From Deltaproteobacteria bacterium (lineage in GTDB: Bacteria; Desulfobacterota; Desulfuromonadia; Desulfuromonadales; BM103), in contig JAFDBW010000147.1 of the NCBI GenBank assembly GCA_019313105.1, forward strand, positions 1-16,897: DNA of 16,897 bases, read 5' to 3'. A program made the translations under genes and the position numbers. Shown here one piece after another: positions 7,312 through 15,641 of the stretch. Positions within the stretch are counted from its first letter, which is position 1; every line of letters starts with the position of its first letter. The notes below the pieces were generated by a model. It ran no database searches, was not told the origin of the DNA, and was given only the letters and a program-made list of their open reading frames with translations.

Positions 7312-8483
7312 GGTGTGTTCTGTTCTAATGCCCTTGTTTTTGTACTACGAAAACGAAAGATGATAAATGCAGTTGCCATGCTCAGCCCGGCACAGACGAA
7401 GAGGACATTCAGGCCGAACCAGTCGCCAATATAGCCCAATATCAGAGATCCTGCAAAGATTCCCGTATCGATACCGCCGGTAAAGATCCCGGTTGCCTTG
7501 CCGCGCAGATCGCCCGGTTCGTTACGTACGGCCATGGTGTTTAAAAGTGGGAAAAGCAGGCCGTGGCCGACACCGGAAAGCACGCCGGCAACACAGAGCA
7601 TCGACGGGTTGTAGGTAAAAGGTAGGATGAAAATTCCGGCAATGTAGAGGAGGATGCTGTATGGCAGAATGGTCCGCTCGCCGACTTCATCCGCCAGCTT
7701 TCCGCCAATGAAACGGACGGCAATCGCGCCCCCTGAATAACAGAAAAAATAGATCGAAATGTAGCCCAGTCCGCGTTCTTCGGCAAGTGGCGCGACAAAG
7801 CTTCCCGTGGCGGCGAGGCCTACCCCGAACATCAGGGCAAGCAGTCCGACGATGATGAATTTCTCCCGCCTGAGCAGGTCGAAAAAACTCACTTGATTCT
7901 CTATCGTCGCGACCTGCCGTGTGTGGCTCTCCTTTAATGGTTGATGCGCTACCAGGGCCGTCCCTGCCAAAGCGCCGGCAACCAGGAACAGGCCGGGAAA
8001 ACCATAACGCGCCAGAGTCGCTTCCGCCAGGACCGGGCCGATCGCAATGCCAAGCAGGCCGGAAATGCCGAACATGCCGATCCCCTCGTTGAGGCGGTCT
8101 TGCGGCAGGATGTCTGCCATGAAAGTGAAGACTGCGGTAAAACAGATCGCCAGGCCCACGCCATGTGCGAGGCGGAGCAGGATAAACAGGGGGTAATAAG
8201 CACCGAGCGGATCATGCAGGCTGATGTAGAGCAGGGGGGAGGCCACCATCAGGATGCTGCCGAGAGTGTAGCTGCGCTTGCGTCCGATGCGGTCGATCAT
8301 GCTGGAAATCCAGGGTCGGCAGAGTGCCGACGCCATCGAGAATACGCCCATGACGATACCGACATCACCCTGGCTGCCGCCTTGCTCCATGACATAAAGC
8401 GGCAGCAGGAAAAACGCGCTGAAGCTGGCTGTGTGGCAGAGGTTTGCCAGCGCCATGGCCCAGAATGCAGGTGTGTAGAGCAT
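7308..8483 (-). CDS. MFS transporter
   Basis: A 391-residue integral membrane protein with about 12 hydrophobic segments and the loop 2-3 motif of the major facilitator superfamily (MIDRIGRKRSYT, residues 62-73). It resembles drug or sugar efflux members (MFS_1), but the substrate cannot be read. It is the first gene of an operon with the acyltransferase and the ferredoxin; the pairing with an acyltransferase by a 4-bp overlap hints at lipid-related transport (compare LplT with Aas in E. coli), but this is inference. No strong Shine-Dalgarno precedes ATG 8483. Confidence 0.9.
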   Translation of the reverse strand: MLYTPAFWAMALANLCHTASFSAFFLLPLYVMEQGGSQGDVGIVMGVFSMASALCRPWISSMIDRIGRKRSYTLGSILMVASPLLYISLHDPLGAYYPLFILLRLAHGVGLAICFTAVFTFMADILPQDRLNEGIGMFGISGLLGIAIGPVLAEATLARYGFPGLFLVAGALAGTALVAHQPLKESHTRQVATIENQVSFFDLLRREKFIIVGLLALMFGVGLAATGSFVAPLAEERGLGYISIYFFCYSGGAIAVRFIGGKLADEVGERTILPYSILLYIAGIFILPFTYNPSMLCVAGVLSGVGHGLLFPLLNTMAVRNEPGDLRGKATGIFTGGIDTGIFAGSLILGYIGDWFGLNVLFVCAGLSMATAFIIFRFRSTKTRALEQNTP

Positions 8484-8517
8484 TGGATCTTAACCGTTCG
8501 GAACTGGATTCGCGGGT

Positions 8518-8546
8518 ATTCTGTCCTGTAGCAAAGGGGCCGTCAA
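8518..8546 (-). promoter_or_regulatory. Possible sigma70-type promoter for the MFS-acyltransferase-ferredoxin operon
   Basis: On the minus strand TTGACG (8541-8546) and CAGAAT (8518-8523) are 17 bp apart. The -35 matches five of six positions and the -10 four of six. The start of transcription would be near 8511, about 28 nt before the MFS ATG. Confidence 0.45.
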
Positions 8547-8580
8547 GAGTAACCCGCAGAAGTTTGAGGCGAGCAGCGTG

Positions 8581-8630
8581 AAAATAAAAAAAAGATCATA
8601 ATAACCGGCGACAGCTTGATAGCCCCGGTT
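8581..8630 (-). terminator. Rho-independent terminator after the DUF3750 gene
   Basis: On the minus strand an AACCGG/CCGGTT inverted repeat (8625-8630 with 8603-8608), beginning at the stop codon of the lipoprotein gene, is followed by an ATTATGATC spacer and an eight-T run then ATTTT (8581-8593). The loop is long (16 nt) and the T run is about 9 nt from the stem, so it is not a textbook case. Confidence 0.5.
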
Positions 8631-9184
8631 TAATCAACATAGCCACTGCCGATTGCGGTGAAAGGCAGATCCAAATCCAGCTCGGGGACCTGTTTGCCAA
8701 TCCAGGCAATGAAGGTGTTGCTGTTCGGCCCGGGAAAGACCTTGTAGGTTGTTTTCCACGGGTAATTTTCGGCAGCCTTTTGTACGGCATCGATCAGCTC
8801 ATCGACTCCCGCACCTCTATGTTCTACAAGAACCCGTGGGGTCTCGCCGAACCAGTAACGATCGGGGATGTCTTTGTCGATCCGCATGACCGGTTGGCCG
8901 CGATGCCCGCGCCAGCCGACCACATCATAGACCGTGTAAGAAGGTTCACCGGTGCGTTTGGCGGCAATCCAGGTGTGAATGGCGAACCAGCCGCGCCAAC
9001 CCCAGGCCCTGGCGCCGTAGACATGCAGGACGGCTTCCTCAGTAACAACCGGATCGGGAGCTATCCGAGCAGATTCGCGGCTGGCAGTGCGCCAGTCTTT
9101 GTGGGATGAACAGTTAACCAAGGTCATACCTATCAGAAGGACCATCGGCAAAGCGATCAGCATTTTTCTCAAACAGCGATTCAA
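8630..9184 (-). CDS. DUF3750 lipoprotein, TTG start
   Basis: A 184-residue protein of unknown function in family DUF3750, recognised by VYGARAWGWRG and FAIHTWIA (55-75), YTVYDVVGWRG, RYWFGETPRVLVEHRG, and YKVFPGPNSNTFIAWIGKQVPELDLDLPFTAIG. It is predicted to be a lipoprotein: a basic N-terminus, a hydrophobic run, and a lipobox LVNC with the lipid-bearing Cys25. The start is TTG at 9184, supported by CGGAG six nt upstream on the minus strand; the first ATG (9163) has no RBS and would give a shorter signal. It follows the NlpC/P60 lipoprotein by 98 bp in the same direction. The conserved His70 and the NSNT segment (154-157) recall permuted papain-like folds, but no catalytic Cys is present. 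Confidence 0.88.
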   Translation of the reverse strand: MNRCLRKMLIALPMVLLIGMTLVNCSSHKDWRTASRESARIAPDPVVTEEAVLHVYGARAWGWRGWFAIHTWIAAKRTGEPSYTVYDVVGWRGHRGQPVMRIDKDIPDRYWFGETPRVLVEHRGAGVDELIDAVQKAAENYPWKTTYKVFPGPNSNTFIAWIGKQVPELDLDLPFTAIGSGYVD

Positions 9185-9282
9185 CAGAAACTCCGTTCCT
9201 CAGCTTTGTCATATTGTAAACCGAACAGGCGTTTCGAGGGAAGCCACGTGACAAATTGTTGCGGAGATGTATGACAAGACAG

Positions 9283-9804
9283 CTAAAATCGACCAACCGC
9301 AACCAACCGGTTCTTCCAGTATGGGGTCTTCAGGCTGGCATAGCTGACACCTTTGCCGGAGGAGGGGGCGTGGATGAAACGTTTGTTGCCGGCATAGATG
9401 CCGACGTGGGCGATCTTTTTTGACGAGATGGTGAAAAAGACTAGGTCGCCCGCCCGCAGGTTGCCGGGGTTGACCAGTTGGCTGGCTCTGAAAATATCCT
9501 GAGAAGTGCGCGGCAGCTTTAACCCGGCCTTTGCGTATGAATAGTACACTAACCCGCTGCAGTCGAAGCCGTGCGGGTCTGCACCACCGTAGCGATAGGC
9601 GACACCGAGCATGCTGCGGGCAGTCTCCAGTGCCATCGTCCCGACATTTCGGTCCAGAGAGGCAAACTCGACAGGCGCTGTTGCCTGACCGGGAGTTGTT
9701 GCCGATTTAGGCGTCGGCCCAGCGGCCCCGGAACATGCAACCAGCAAAACAACCGGCAGCAAAAAAAACAGTCCAACGGCCATTTTTCGTAAACTGGAGA
9801 ACAT
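9283..9804 (-). CDS. NlpC/P60 family cell-wall peptidase lipoprotein
   Basis: A 173-residue lipoprotein with an NlpC/P60 cysteine peptidase domain, expected to cut peptidoglycan stem peptides (gamma-D-Glu-diamino acid bonds) at the outer membrane. The signal has a lipobox LVAC (Cys24). The domain begins near residue 60 with YRYGGADPHGFDCSGLV; the catalytic residues are Cys82, His133 (AHVGIY) and His145 (FIHAPS). The C-terminus YWKNRLVAVGRF is typical. Length is near that of E. coli NlpC and Spr. The open frame extends to 9999, but ATG 9804 has AAAGGA at proper spacing and opens directly into the signal peptide, so I take it as the start. It is divergent from pepN. Confidence 0.93.
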   Translation of the reverse strand: MFSSLRKMAVGLFFLLPVVLLVACSGAAGPTPKSATTPGQATAPVEFASLDRNVGTMALETARSMLGVAYRYGGADPHGFDCSGLVYYSYAKAGLKLPRTSQDIFRASQLVNPGNLRAGDLVFFTISSKKIAHVGIYAGNKRFIHAPSSGKGVSYASLKTPYWKNRLVAVGRF

Positions 9805-9913
9805 AAATCGTCCTTTTCGCAAGTGAAAGCCAGGTCTGATCTCTTCACCAATAGAATCAAGCAAGCATTGTTCCAAAATTGTTCGGATGAAAGGAGATCT
9901 CAGGGATTGCCCT

Positions 9914-9943
9914 TTGCCATGTGGTATCGAATTGAGGTATCTT
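9914..9943 (+). promoter_or_regulatory. Possible sigma70-type promoter for pepN
   Basis: TTGCCA (9914-9919) is followed after 18 bp by TATCTT (9938-9943). The match is five of six and four of six. The predicted transcript start near 9950 lies downstream of the alternative ATGs at 9942 and 9948, which supports ATG 9978 as the pepN start. Confidence 0.4.
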
Positions 9944-9977
9944 GAAGATGGATTTTTCACCAAAGGAACGGAACAGG

Positions 9978-12623
9978 ATGACGGACGAACTGCAGACAAA
10001 TTATCTCAATGATTATCGCCCCCCAGGGTATCTGGTCGATAGTATTACCCTTCACGTTGAACTGTCACCCGAAAAGACCCGGGTTCGCGCCAAGCTTCAG
10101 GTGCGAGCAAACCCGGAAAATCATCAACAGCAAGATCATCTTTACCTGCATGGCCGCCGACTTGAACTTCTGAGCGTCAAGCTCGATGGCCTGGAGCTTG
10201 CCAGTCATGAGTTCTCTCAGAATGACGAAGGGATGACGATCCCCGGTGTTCCGGAAACGTTTGTCCTGGAGACGCTGGTCGAGATCAACCCGCAGGCCAA
10301 CACAGCGCTCGAAGGGCTTTATCGCGCCAGCGATATCTATTGCACCCAGTGCGAGGCCCAGGGCTTTCGCAAAATCACCTTCTTCCCTGACCGGCCTGAC
10401 GTCATGTCCCGCTACACGACAACCCTGGTGGGGGACCTCGACAGTACACCTGTCATGCTGGCCAACGGCAACCTGACTGGCTCAGGGGTTCTCGAGGACG
10501 GGCGGCACTTCGCGACCTTCGAAGATCCTTTCCCGAAGCCGAGCTACCTGTTTGCCCTGGTGGCAGGTCGGTTGACGATGATCGAGGACCGTTTCATCAC
10601 CCTGACTGGCCGCGAAGTCAGCCTGCAGATTTACGTCGAAGAACGTAACCGTCACAAGTGTACCCATGCCATGATGTCACTGAAGAACGCCATGCGCTGG
10701 GACGAACAAACCTACGGCCTGGAATATGACCTCGATGAATACAAGATCGTCGCGGTTGACGATTTCAACATGGGGGCGATGGAAAACAAGGGGCTGAACG
10801 TGTTCAACTCCAAGTATGTCCTGGCCCGGCCTGAGACGGCCACGGATGCCGACTACCAGGGGATCGAGGGTGTTATCGCCCATGAATACTTCCACAACTG
10901 GACCGGCAACCGGGTCACCTGCCGCGACTGGTTTCAACTCAGCCTCAAGGAAGGGTTGACGGTATTTCGTGACCAGGAATTCTCAGCCGATATGGGCTCC
11001 CGTGCCGTCAAGCGGATTGATGATGTACGCCTGTTGCGCAACATCCAGTTTCCCGAAGATGCCGGTCCAATGGCTCACCCGGTCCGTCCCGATTCGTACG
11101 TCGAGATCAATAACTTCTACACTGCTACGGTTTATAACAAGGGCGCCGAAGTGATTCGCATGTACCAGACCTTGCTCGGCGAAGAGGGATTCAAAAATGG
11201 CCTGAAACTTTACTTTGAACGCCATGATGGTCAGGCGGTCACCACGGATGATTTCCTTGCGGCCATGGCTGATGCCAACGATTGCGATCTTGACCAGCTG
11301 CGCACCTGGTACGATCAGTCTGGCACACCGGTGCTCGATATCTCGGGCGACTATGACGCAGGGGCCCAGCGGTTCAGGCTGCACGTCAGTCAGTCCTGTC
11401 CGGCCACACCTGGCCAACCGGACAAGCAGCCCTTCCTGATCCCGCTGCAGGTCGGATTGATTGGTCCTGACGGCCGGGATATGCCATTACAGTTTGCCGG
11501 CGAGGATCACAAGATGGGGGACTCGCGTACACTGCGTGTCACTGCAACGGAACAGACTTTCGATTTTGTCAATGTGCGGTTTGCTCCGATCCCGTCGCTG
11601 CTGCGTGATTTCTCCGCTCCGGTCAAGCTCAGCTTCCCTTACAGCCGTGAGGACCTGGCGTTCCTGTTTGCCCACGACAGTGATTCCTTCAATCGCTGGG
11701 AAGCGGGGCAACGCCTGGCGACGGATGTGATCCTGGAAATTGTCGCTTCTTTTGCCGAGAATCGGAAACCGGGGGTCCCGGAGACCTTCATGAGAGCTTT
11801 CCGGACCGCCCTGACAGACGGTCAGGCCGACCCGGCACTCCTGGCGCTGGCCTTGACGTTGCCTGCGGAACCGGAGTTGGCCGAGGCCATGGTCGTGGCC
11901 GATCCTGTTGCAATCCATGCCGCCAGACAGATGGTGCGCAAGGCCGTGGCAGAGGAACTGGCCAAGGACTTCGAACGAGTCATGGCGGCGATGCAGGATC
12001 AAGGCCTGTACTCTCCCGATTCCGATGCTATCGGACGGCGCAGCCTGAAAAACCTTTGCCTGGCCTATCTCTCGCTTCTCGATGACGTGGAGATCCATCA
12101 GGCCTGCTTTGATCAGTACGTCGATTCCGACAACATGACCGACCGCATGGCGGCCCTGACCTGCCTTGTGCACAATGGACTGCCGCAATACCAGGAGGCT
12201 CTTGCCGCGTTCTACCACAGATTCCAGGAAGACCCGCTGGTCGTCGACAAGTGGTTTAGCCTGCAGGCGACAGCCCCCCGGCCAGGGACTCTTGACCAGG
12301 TCAGGGAATTGATGGAACATCCGGCTTTCACCATGCGCAACCCGAACCGCGTGCGTTCCCTGGTCGGTGCTTTCGCTCATGGCAACCCGGCGTGTTTCCA
12401 TGACCTGTCCGGCGCCGGATACGCGTTCGTTGCTGACCGGGTCCTCGAGTTGGATACGATGAACCCGCAGGTTGCTGCCAGGATGCTGTCGCCACTCAGC
12501 AGATGGAAACGCTACGGGCAGGGACATCAGGAACTGATGCGTGAACAGCTCGAGCGGATCCGGAAACAGGAGCGGTTATCGAATGATGTCGGTGAAATTG
12601 TAGCAAAGAGTCTGCTGAACTAA
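9978..12623 (+). CDS. pepN: Aminopeptidase N (M1 family zinc metallopeptidase)
   Basis: An 881-residue cytoplasmic zinc aminopeptidase that releases N-terminal residues from peptides; length is close to E. coli PepN (870). The exopeptidase motif GAMEN is at 266-270 and the zinc site HEYFH (His302, Glu303, His306) with the third ligand Glu325 in LKEGLTVF, the normal HExxH-18-E spacing. The C-terminal half carries the helical DUF3458 region of the E. coli type. The N-terminus MTDELQTNYLNDYRPPGY aligns with the start of E. coli PepN, so ATG 9978 is chosen over ATG 9942 and 9948; a purine-rich stretch (AAAGGAACGGAACAGG) precedes it. No frameshift or missing catalytic residue is seen. Confidence 0.97.
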   Translation: MTDELQTNYLNDYRPPGYLVDSITLHVELSPEKTRVRAKLQVRANPENHQQQDHLYLHGRRLELLSVKLDGLELASHEFSQNDEGMTIPGVPETFVLETLVEINPQANTALEGLYRASDIYCTQCEAQGFRKITFFPDRPDVMSRYTTTLVGDLDSTPVMLANGNLTGSGVLEDGRHFATFEDPFPKPSYLFALVAGRLTMIEDRFITLTGREVSLQIYVEERNRHKCTHAMMSLKNAMRWDEQTYGLEYDLDEYKIVAVDDFNMGAMENKGLNVFNSKYVLARPETATDADYQGIEGVIAHEYFHNWTGNRVTCRDWFQLSLKEGLTVFRDQEFSADMGSRAVKRIDDVRLLRNIQFPEDAGPMAHPVRPDSYVEINNFYTATVYNKGAEVIRMYQTLLGEEGFKNGLKLYFERHDGQAVTTDDFLAAMADANDCDLDQLRTWYDQSGTPVLDISGDYDAGAQRFRLHVSQSCPATPGQPDKQPFLIPLQVGLIGPDGRDMPLQFAGEDHKMGDSRTLRVTATEQTFDFVNVRFAPIPSLLRDFSAPVKLSFPYSREDLAFLFAHDSDSFNRWEAGQRLATDVILEIVASFAENRKPGVPETFMRAFRTALTDGQADPALLALALTLPAEPELAEAMVVADPVAIHAARQMVRKAVAEELAKDFERVMAAMQDQGLYSPDSDAIGRRSLKNLCLAYLSLLDDVEIHQACFDQYVDSDNMTDRMAALTCLVHNGLPQYQEALAAFYHRFQEDPLVVDKWFSLQATAPRPGTLDQVRELMEHPAFTMRNPNRVRSLVGAFAHGNPACFHDLSGAGYAFVADRVLELDTMNPQVAARMLSPLSRWKRYGQGHQELMREQLERIRKQERLSNDVGEIVAKSLLN

Positions 12624-12651
12624 CGGACTGTTTGCTGTCGAATCAGTTCAA

Positions 12652-12703
12652 CATTTCAATGGCTCCGTGATGCCAATACAACAACCAAGTTGAGATTGAA
12701 ATG
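12652..12703 (+). repeat. Inverted repeat spanning the SDR start codon
   Basis: CATTTCAAT (12652-12660) and ATTGAAATG (12695-12703) are perfect 9-bp complements with a 34-nt loop. The right arm includes the ATG (12701-12703) of the downstream gene. If the RNA folds this way the start codon is paired. Confidence 0.55.
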
Positions 12704-13627
12704 AACCCTGTGAATCAAGATGTCCTGATTATCGGCTGCGGCGATATCGGCGTTCGGGTGGCCCGGATTTTACAGGCCTCGGGCATCAAGGTTGCTGGTC
12801 TGGCCCGATCCGAGGAGGCTGCGGAGCGTTTGCGTGGGTTCAATATTGAACCTGTCATGGGCAATCTGGATGATGCCGATTCCCTGGAGACATTGCCGTG
12901 CAAGGGAAAACTGGTTTTTTACCTCGCCCCACCTCCCGGCGGGGGGCCGATTGACGGGCGCATGCGCACCTTCTGCGAGGTTGTCAGTCCTGGTCAGGCC
13001 CCGGAAAAAATCGTCTACATGAGCACCAGTGGTGTGTACGGTGATTGCCATGGAGCCCGAGTCACCGAAGCGACGCCGGTCAATCCGCAAACCAGCCGCG
13101 CGCAACGCCGCGTTGATGCCGAAAATGTCCTGCAGGAGTGGGGGCGGACTAACGGCGTGCCAGTGGTCATCTTGCGGGTCACCGGTATTTATGGTCCCGG
13201 CCGACTACCTCTGGCAAGGCTTCGTCAGGGACATCCGGTGTTGAAGGAAACAGAATCGCCGCCAACCAACCGGATTCATGCCGACGATCTGGCCGCGGTT
13301 TGTGTCGCCGCCGCGGAAAAAGCCGCCGATGGTGATATCTTTAACGTTAGCGACGGGCAGTCAGGGACCATGACCGGCTACTTCAACGCGATCGCCGATC
13401 TTCTCGAAATGCCGCGACCGCAACAGGTTAGTATGGAAGAAGCGCAACAGGTGATGAATCCGATGATGCTTTCCTACCTCAAGGAAGCCCGGCGTATGGA
13501 CAATCGGAAAATGGTGGAACAACTCGGTATCATCCTGCAGTATCCTGATCTCGAATCAGGGTTGAAAAATATTGTTGCGCAACTCGACCACCCCGGGATG
13601 GGTTATTTGGGCTCAATTGGTCATTGA
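12701..13627 (+). CDS. YeeZ-like atypical SDR, NAD(P)-binding epimerase-family protein
   Basis: A 308-residue protein with an N-terminal Rossmann fold (IIGCGDIG, GxGxxG at residues 12-17) and the order of elements of E. coli YeeZ: MSTSGVYGD, EATPVNP, VILRVTGIYGPGR, NRIHADDLAAVCVAA and IFNVSDG. The extended-SDR active site YxxxK is not found where expected (TSRAQRRVDAEN instead of YxxxKxxxE), so it may bind NAD(P) and act by a different chemistry or act as a sensor. The substrate is unknown. It lies 77 bp after pepN, with a weak RBS (TTGAGATT) before ATG 12701. Confidence 0.85.
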   Translation: MNPVNQDVLIIGCGDIGVRVARILQASGIKVAGLARSEEAAERLRGFNIEPVMGNLDDADSLETLPCKGKLVFYLAPPPGGGPIDGRMRTFCEVVSPGQAPEKIVYMSTSGVYGDCHGARVTEATPVNPQTSRAQRRVDAENVLQEWGRTNGVPVVILRVTGIYGPGRLPLARLRQGHPVLKETESPPTNRIHADDLAAVCVAAAEKAADGDIFNVSDGQSGTMTGYFNAIADLLEMPRPQQVSMEEAQQVMNPMMLSYLKEARRMDNRKMVEQLGIILQYPDLESGLKNIVAQLDHPGMGYLGSIGH

Positions 13628-13828
13628 ACCCGGAATGCGGGACATGGTACGAGGAACGTTGACAACCTTACAATCAGAAACAAGTGTTTTTATCTGTGGC
13701 AAGACTATTTTTTGTGTGCTGGATTGTGAAACATAAATAACTGAATGGAAAATCCGGAACGTGTCAGTGGTTTGTGGATGAAGAAATCCGTGCCCCGCGC
13801 CACGTGTCCCTGCTTCCCGGAGGAAATC

Positions 13829-15238
13829 ATGAAAAAAGTGGCAATCATCGGAGCCGGTCTTTCCGGTTTGAGCACAGCTCATGCTGTGGAACGTCAGGCC
13901 GCGGCGGCCGGGATCGACGTCGCCGTGACGGTCTTTGAGCGTGACGAGCGTACCGGCGGTAAAATATGGAGCATCAAGGAAGAGGGATACCTCTGCGAAT
14001 GGGGCCCGAACGGTTTTCTCGATAGCAAACCGATGACGCTGGAGCTGTGCGACCAGCTCGGAATCCGTGACCAGCTGGAGCGTTCCAATGACAATGCCCG
14101 AAAACGCTTCATCTACAGTGGCGGCATTCTCAACCGGCTGCCGGAAAACGGACCGATGTTCCTGAAGTCGAAGCTGATCAGCTGGCCTGGAAAGATCCGT
14201 CTGGCCCAGGAATTCATCAAGCCGAAGCGCACCGACGGGGTCGATGAAACGCTGGCTGAATTTGCCCGTCGAAGGCTTGGTCCGGAAGCACTCGACAAGT
14301 TGATTGGCCCGATGGTCTCCGGCATCTTTGCCGGAAATCCGGAAACCATGAGCCTGAAGAGCTGCTTCCCGCGGATCCACGAACTGGAACAAGAGTATGG
14401 CGGTCTTCTGAAAGCAATGATCAAACTGGCCAAGCAGAAGAAGGCCGAGATCAAAGCCGGCAAACAGGTCGCCAGTGCAGCCGGACCAGGCGGAGTGCTG
14501 ACATCCTTTGTTGGCGGCATTCAGGAGTTGACCGATGCTACGGTCAAGGGGCTCAAGGGCAAGGTACAGACCGGCAGTGCAGTAACCGGCCTGAAGCCGG
14601 TCTCCGGCGGATGGGAGCTTGAGTTGGCTGACGGCGGTAAGTTTGATGCTGATATTGCGGTATCTGCTGCACCGGCGCATATCCTCAAGGACCTTGTTAC
14701 ACCCTTTGACGAAACCCTTTCCGGTCTTATTGCAGAGATCCCTTACGCACCGATGAATGTTATCTGTTTCGGCTATGAACAGGGCAAAATTGCACGTGAC
14801 CTAGATGGCTTCGGCTACCTGATCCCCAAAAAAGAAGGGTGCGCGATTCTCGGCACTCTCTGGGACTCAAGCATTTTCCCGCAGCGAGCCCCCGAGGGGC
14901 ATGTTCTGCTGCGTTCCATGATGGGCGGCGCGACCAATCCTGATGCCATAGGTCTGAGCGACGCCGAAGTCAAGCAGCGGACCATGGCAGAACTGAAGAA
15001 GATCATGGGGATTGTCGTCGAACCCGATTTCGTGCGGGTCTTTCGTCACCAACGGGCCATTCCGCAATATGTCGTAGGCCATGCTGACCGGCTTGTGGCG
15101 ATTGATGACAGCCTGAAAAAACATCCCGGCCTGATTCTGACCGGTAATGCTTTCTTCGGTATCGGCCTCAATGATTGTGTCAATGCCGCCAACCAAGCCG
15201 CTGACCAGGTTGTTTCATGCCTGAAAAAAAATGACTGA
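13829..15238 (+). CDS. hemG: FAD-dependent protoporphyrinogen (or coproporphyrinogen III) oxidase
   Basis: A 469-residue flavoprotein of the HemY/PPOX family, which oxidises protoporphyrinogen IX to protoporphyrin IX late in heme synthesis. The FAD-binding GAGLSGLS (8-15) opens the protein, followed by FERDERTGGKIWSI, CEWGPNGFLDSKP, the YSGGILNRLP segment, LIGPMVSGIFAGNPETMSLKSCFP, and the C-terminal flavin-binding LTGNAFFGIGLNDCVNAA (437-454). Length matches the family (450-480). ATG 13829 is chosen because GGAGGA lies just before it and the flavin fold begins at once; the frame is open from 13745 but the 28 extra residues are not family-like. Related enzymes in Gram-positives oxidise coproporphyrinogen III; the sequence alone does not settle which substrate is used. 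The symbol follows common usage; hemY is equivalent. Confidence 0.94.
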   Translation: MKKVAIIGAGLSGLSTAHAVERQAAAAGIDVAVTVFERDERTGGKIWSIKEEGYLCEWGPNGFLDSKPMTLELCDQLGIRDQLERSNDNARKRFIYSGGILNRLPENGPMFLKSKLISWPGKIRLAQEFIKPKRTDGVDETLAEFARRRLGPEALDKLIGPMVSGIFAGNPETMSLKSCFPRIHELEQEYGGLLKAMIKLAKQKKAEIKAGKQVASAAGPGGVLTSFVGGIQELTDATVKGLKGKVQTGSAVTGLKPVSGGWELELADGGKFDADIAVSAAPAHILKDLVTPFDETLSGLIAEIPYAPMNVICFGYEQGKIARDLDGFGYLIPKKEGCAILGTLWDSSIFPQRAPEGHVLLRSMMGGATNPDAIGLSDAEVKQRTMAELKKIMGIVVEPDFVRVFRHQRAIPQYVVGHADRLVAIDDSLKKHPGLILTGNAFFGIGLNDCVNAANQAADQVVSCLKKND

Positions 15239-15262
15239 TGCAGGCCGGTCTCTTCAAGCGCC

Positions 15263-15291
15263 GTGAAAGTGTTAACGATTGCTCATACAAT
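15263..15291 (+). promoter_or_regulatory. Possible promoter of the DHH pseudogene
   Basis: GTGAAA (15263-15268) and TACAAT (15286-15291) are exactly 17 bp apart. The -10 matches five of six and the -35 four of six. The pseudogene start is 54 nt downstream, preceded by GGGGAG. The signals are still in place although the gene is broken. Confidence 0.45.
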
Positions 15292-15344
15292 AAGTTGTTC
15301 GTGAAGCTGGCGTTTGCTGTAGTCCTCTGCTTCGGGGAGTTTCC

Positions 15345-15641
15345 GTGAGGTTGTTAACCCGTTCTGATTTCGATGGTACAAGCTGCGCAGTCCTTATGAA
15401 AGAACTTGGTCTGGTCGATGAAATGGTCTAAGCACATCACAAAGACCTGCAGGATGGCAAGATCCCTGTGACGAAAAACGATATCCTCGCCAACGTTCCC
15501 TTTGTGCCGGGTTGCGGGCTCTGGTTCGATCATCACTCAAGTGAACAGGAGCGCAACGGCCTGAACGGGACATATCAAGGGCTGAGCAAAAACGCACCGA
15601 GCACGGCATGCAGAAATGGGTTCTGGACGGTCGGCCGGTGA
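15345..15641 (+). pseudogene. Broken DHH-family (exopolyphosphatase-like) phosphoesterase gene
   Basis: From GTG 15345 (RBS GGGGAG seven nt before it) the frame reads MRLLTRSDFDGTSCAVLMKE, then hits TAA at 15429-15431 after 28 codons. The same frame goes on with AHHKDLQDGKI, NDILANVPFVPGCG and LWFDHHSSEQE before losing similarity near 15607 and stopping at 15639-15641. DFDG and FDHHS are the metal-binding motifs of DHH-superfamily proteins, and intact homologues are about 300 residues, so roughly the last two thirds are missing. Two separate lesions (an internal stop and a 3' deletion) point to a dead gene, not a sequencing error. After the break another frame reads EHGMQKWVLDGRPVKRVS to a stop at 15653-15655; its origin is unknown. 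Confidence 0.85.

Noticed and set aside
11487..12527. Long minus-strand frame (346 codons) opposite pepN
   Set aside because: Antisense shadow of the C-terminal part of a full-length aminopeptidase N.
13659..13664. Perfect TTGACA in the gap before hemG
   Set aside because: No acceptable -10 hexamer is found 16-18 bp downstream.
13745..13828. Upstream extension of the protoporphyrinogen oxidase frame
   Set aside because: The 28 added residues are not family-like, and the strong RBS is just before ATG 13829.
13613..14680. Long minus-strand frame (355 codons) opposite hemG
   Set aside because: Antisense shadow; no domain and no RBS.
15429..15431. Stop-codon readthrough in the DHH gene
   Set aside because: The 3' two thirds of the gene is also missing, so readthrough would not give a working protein.
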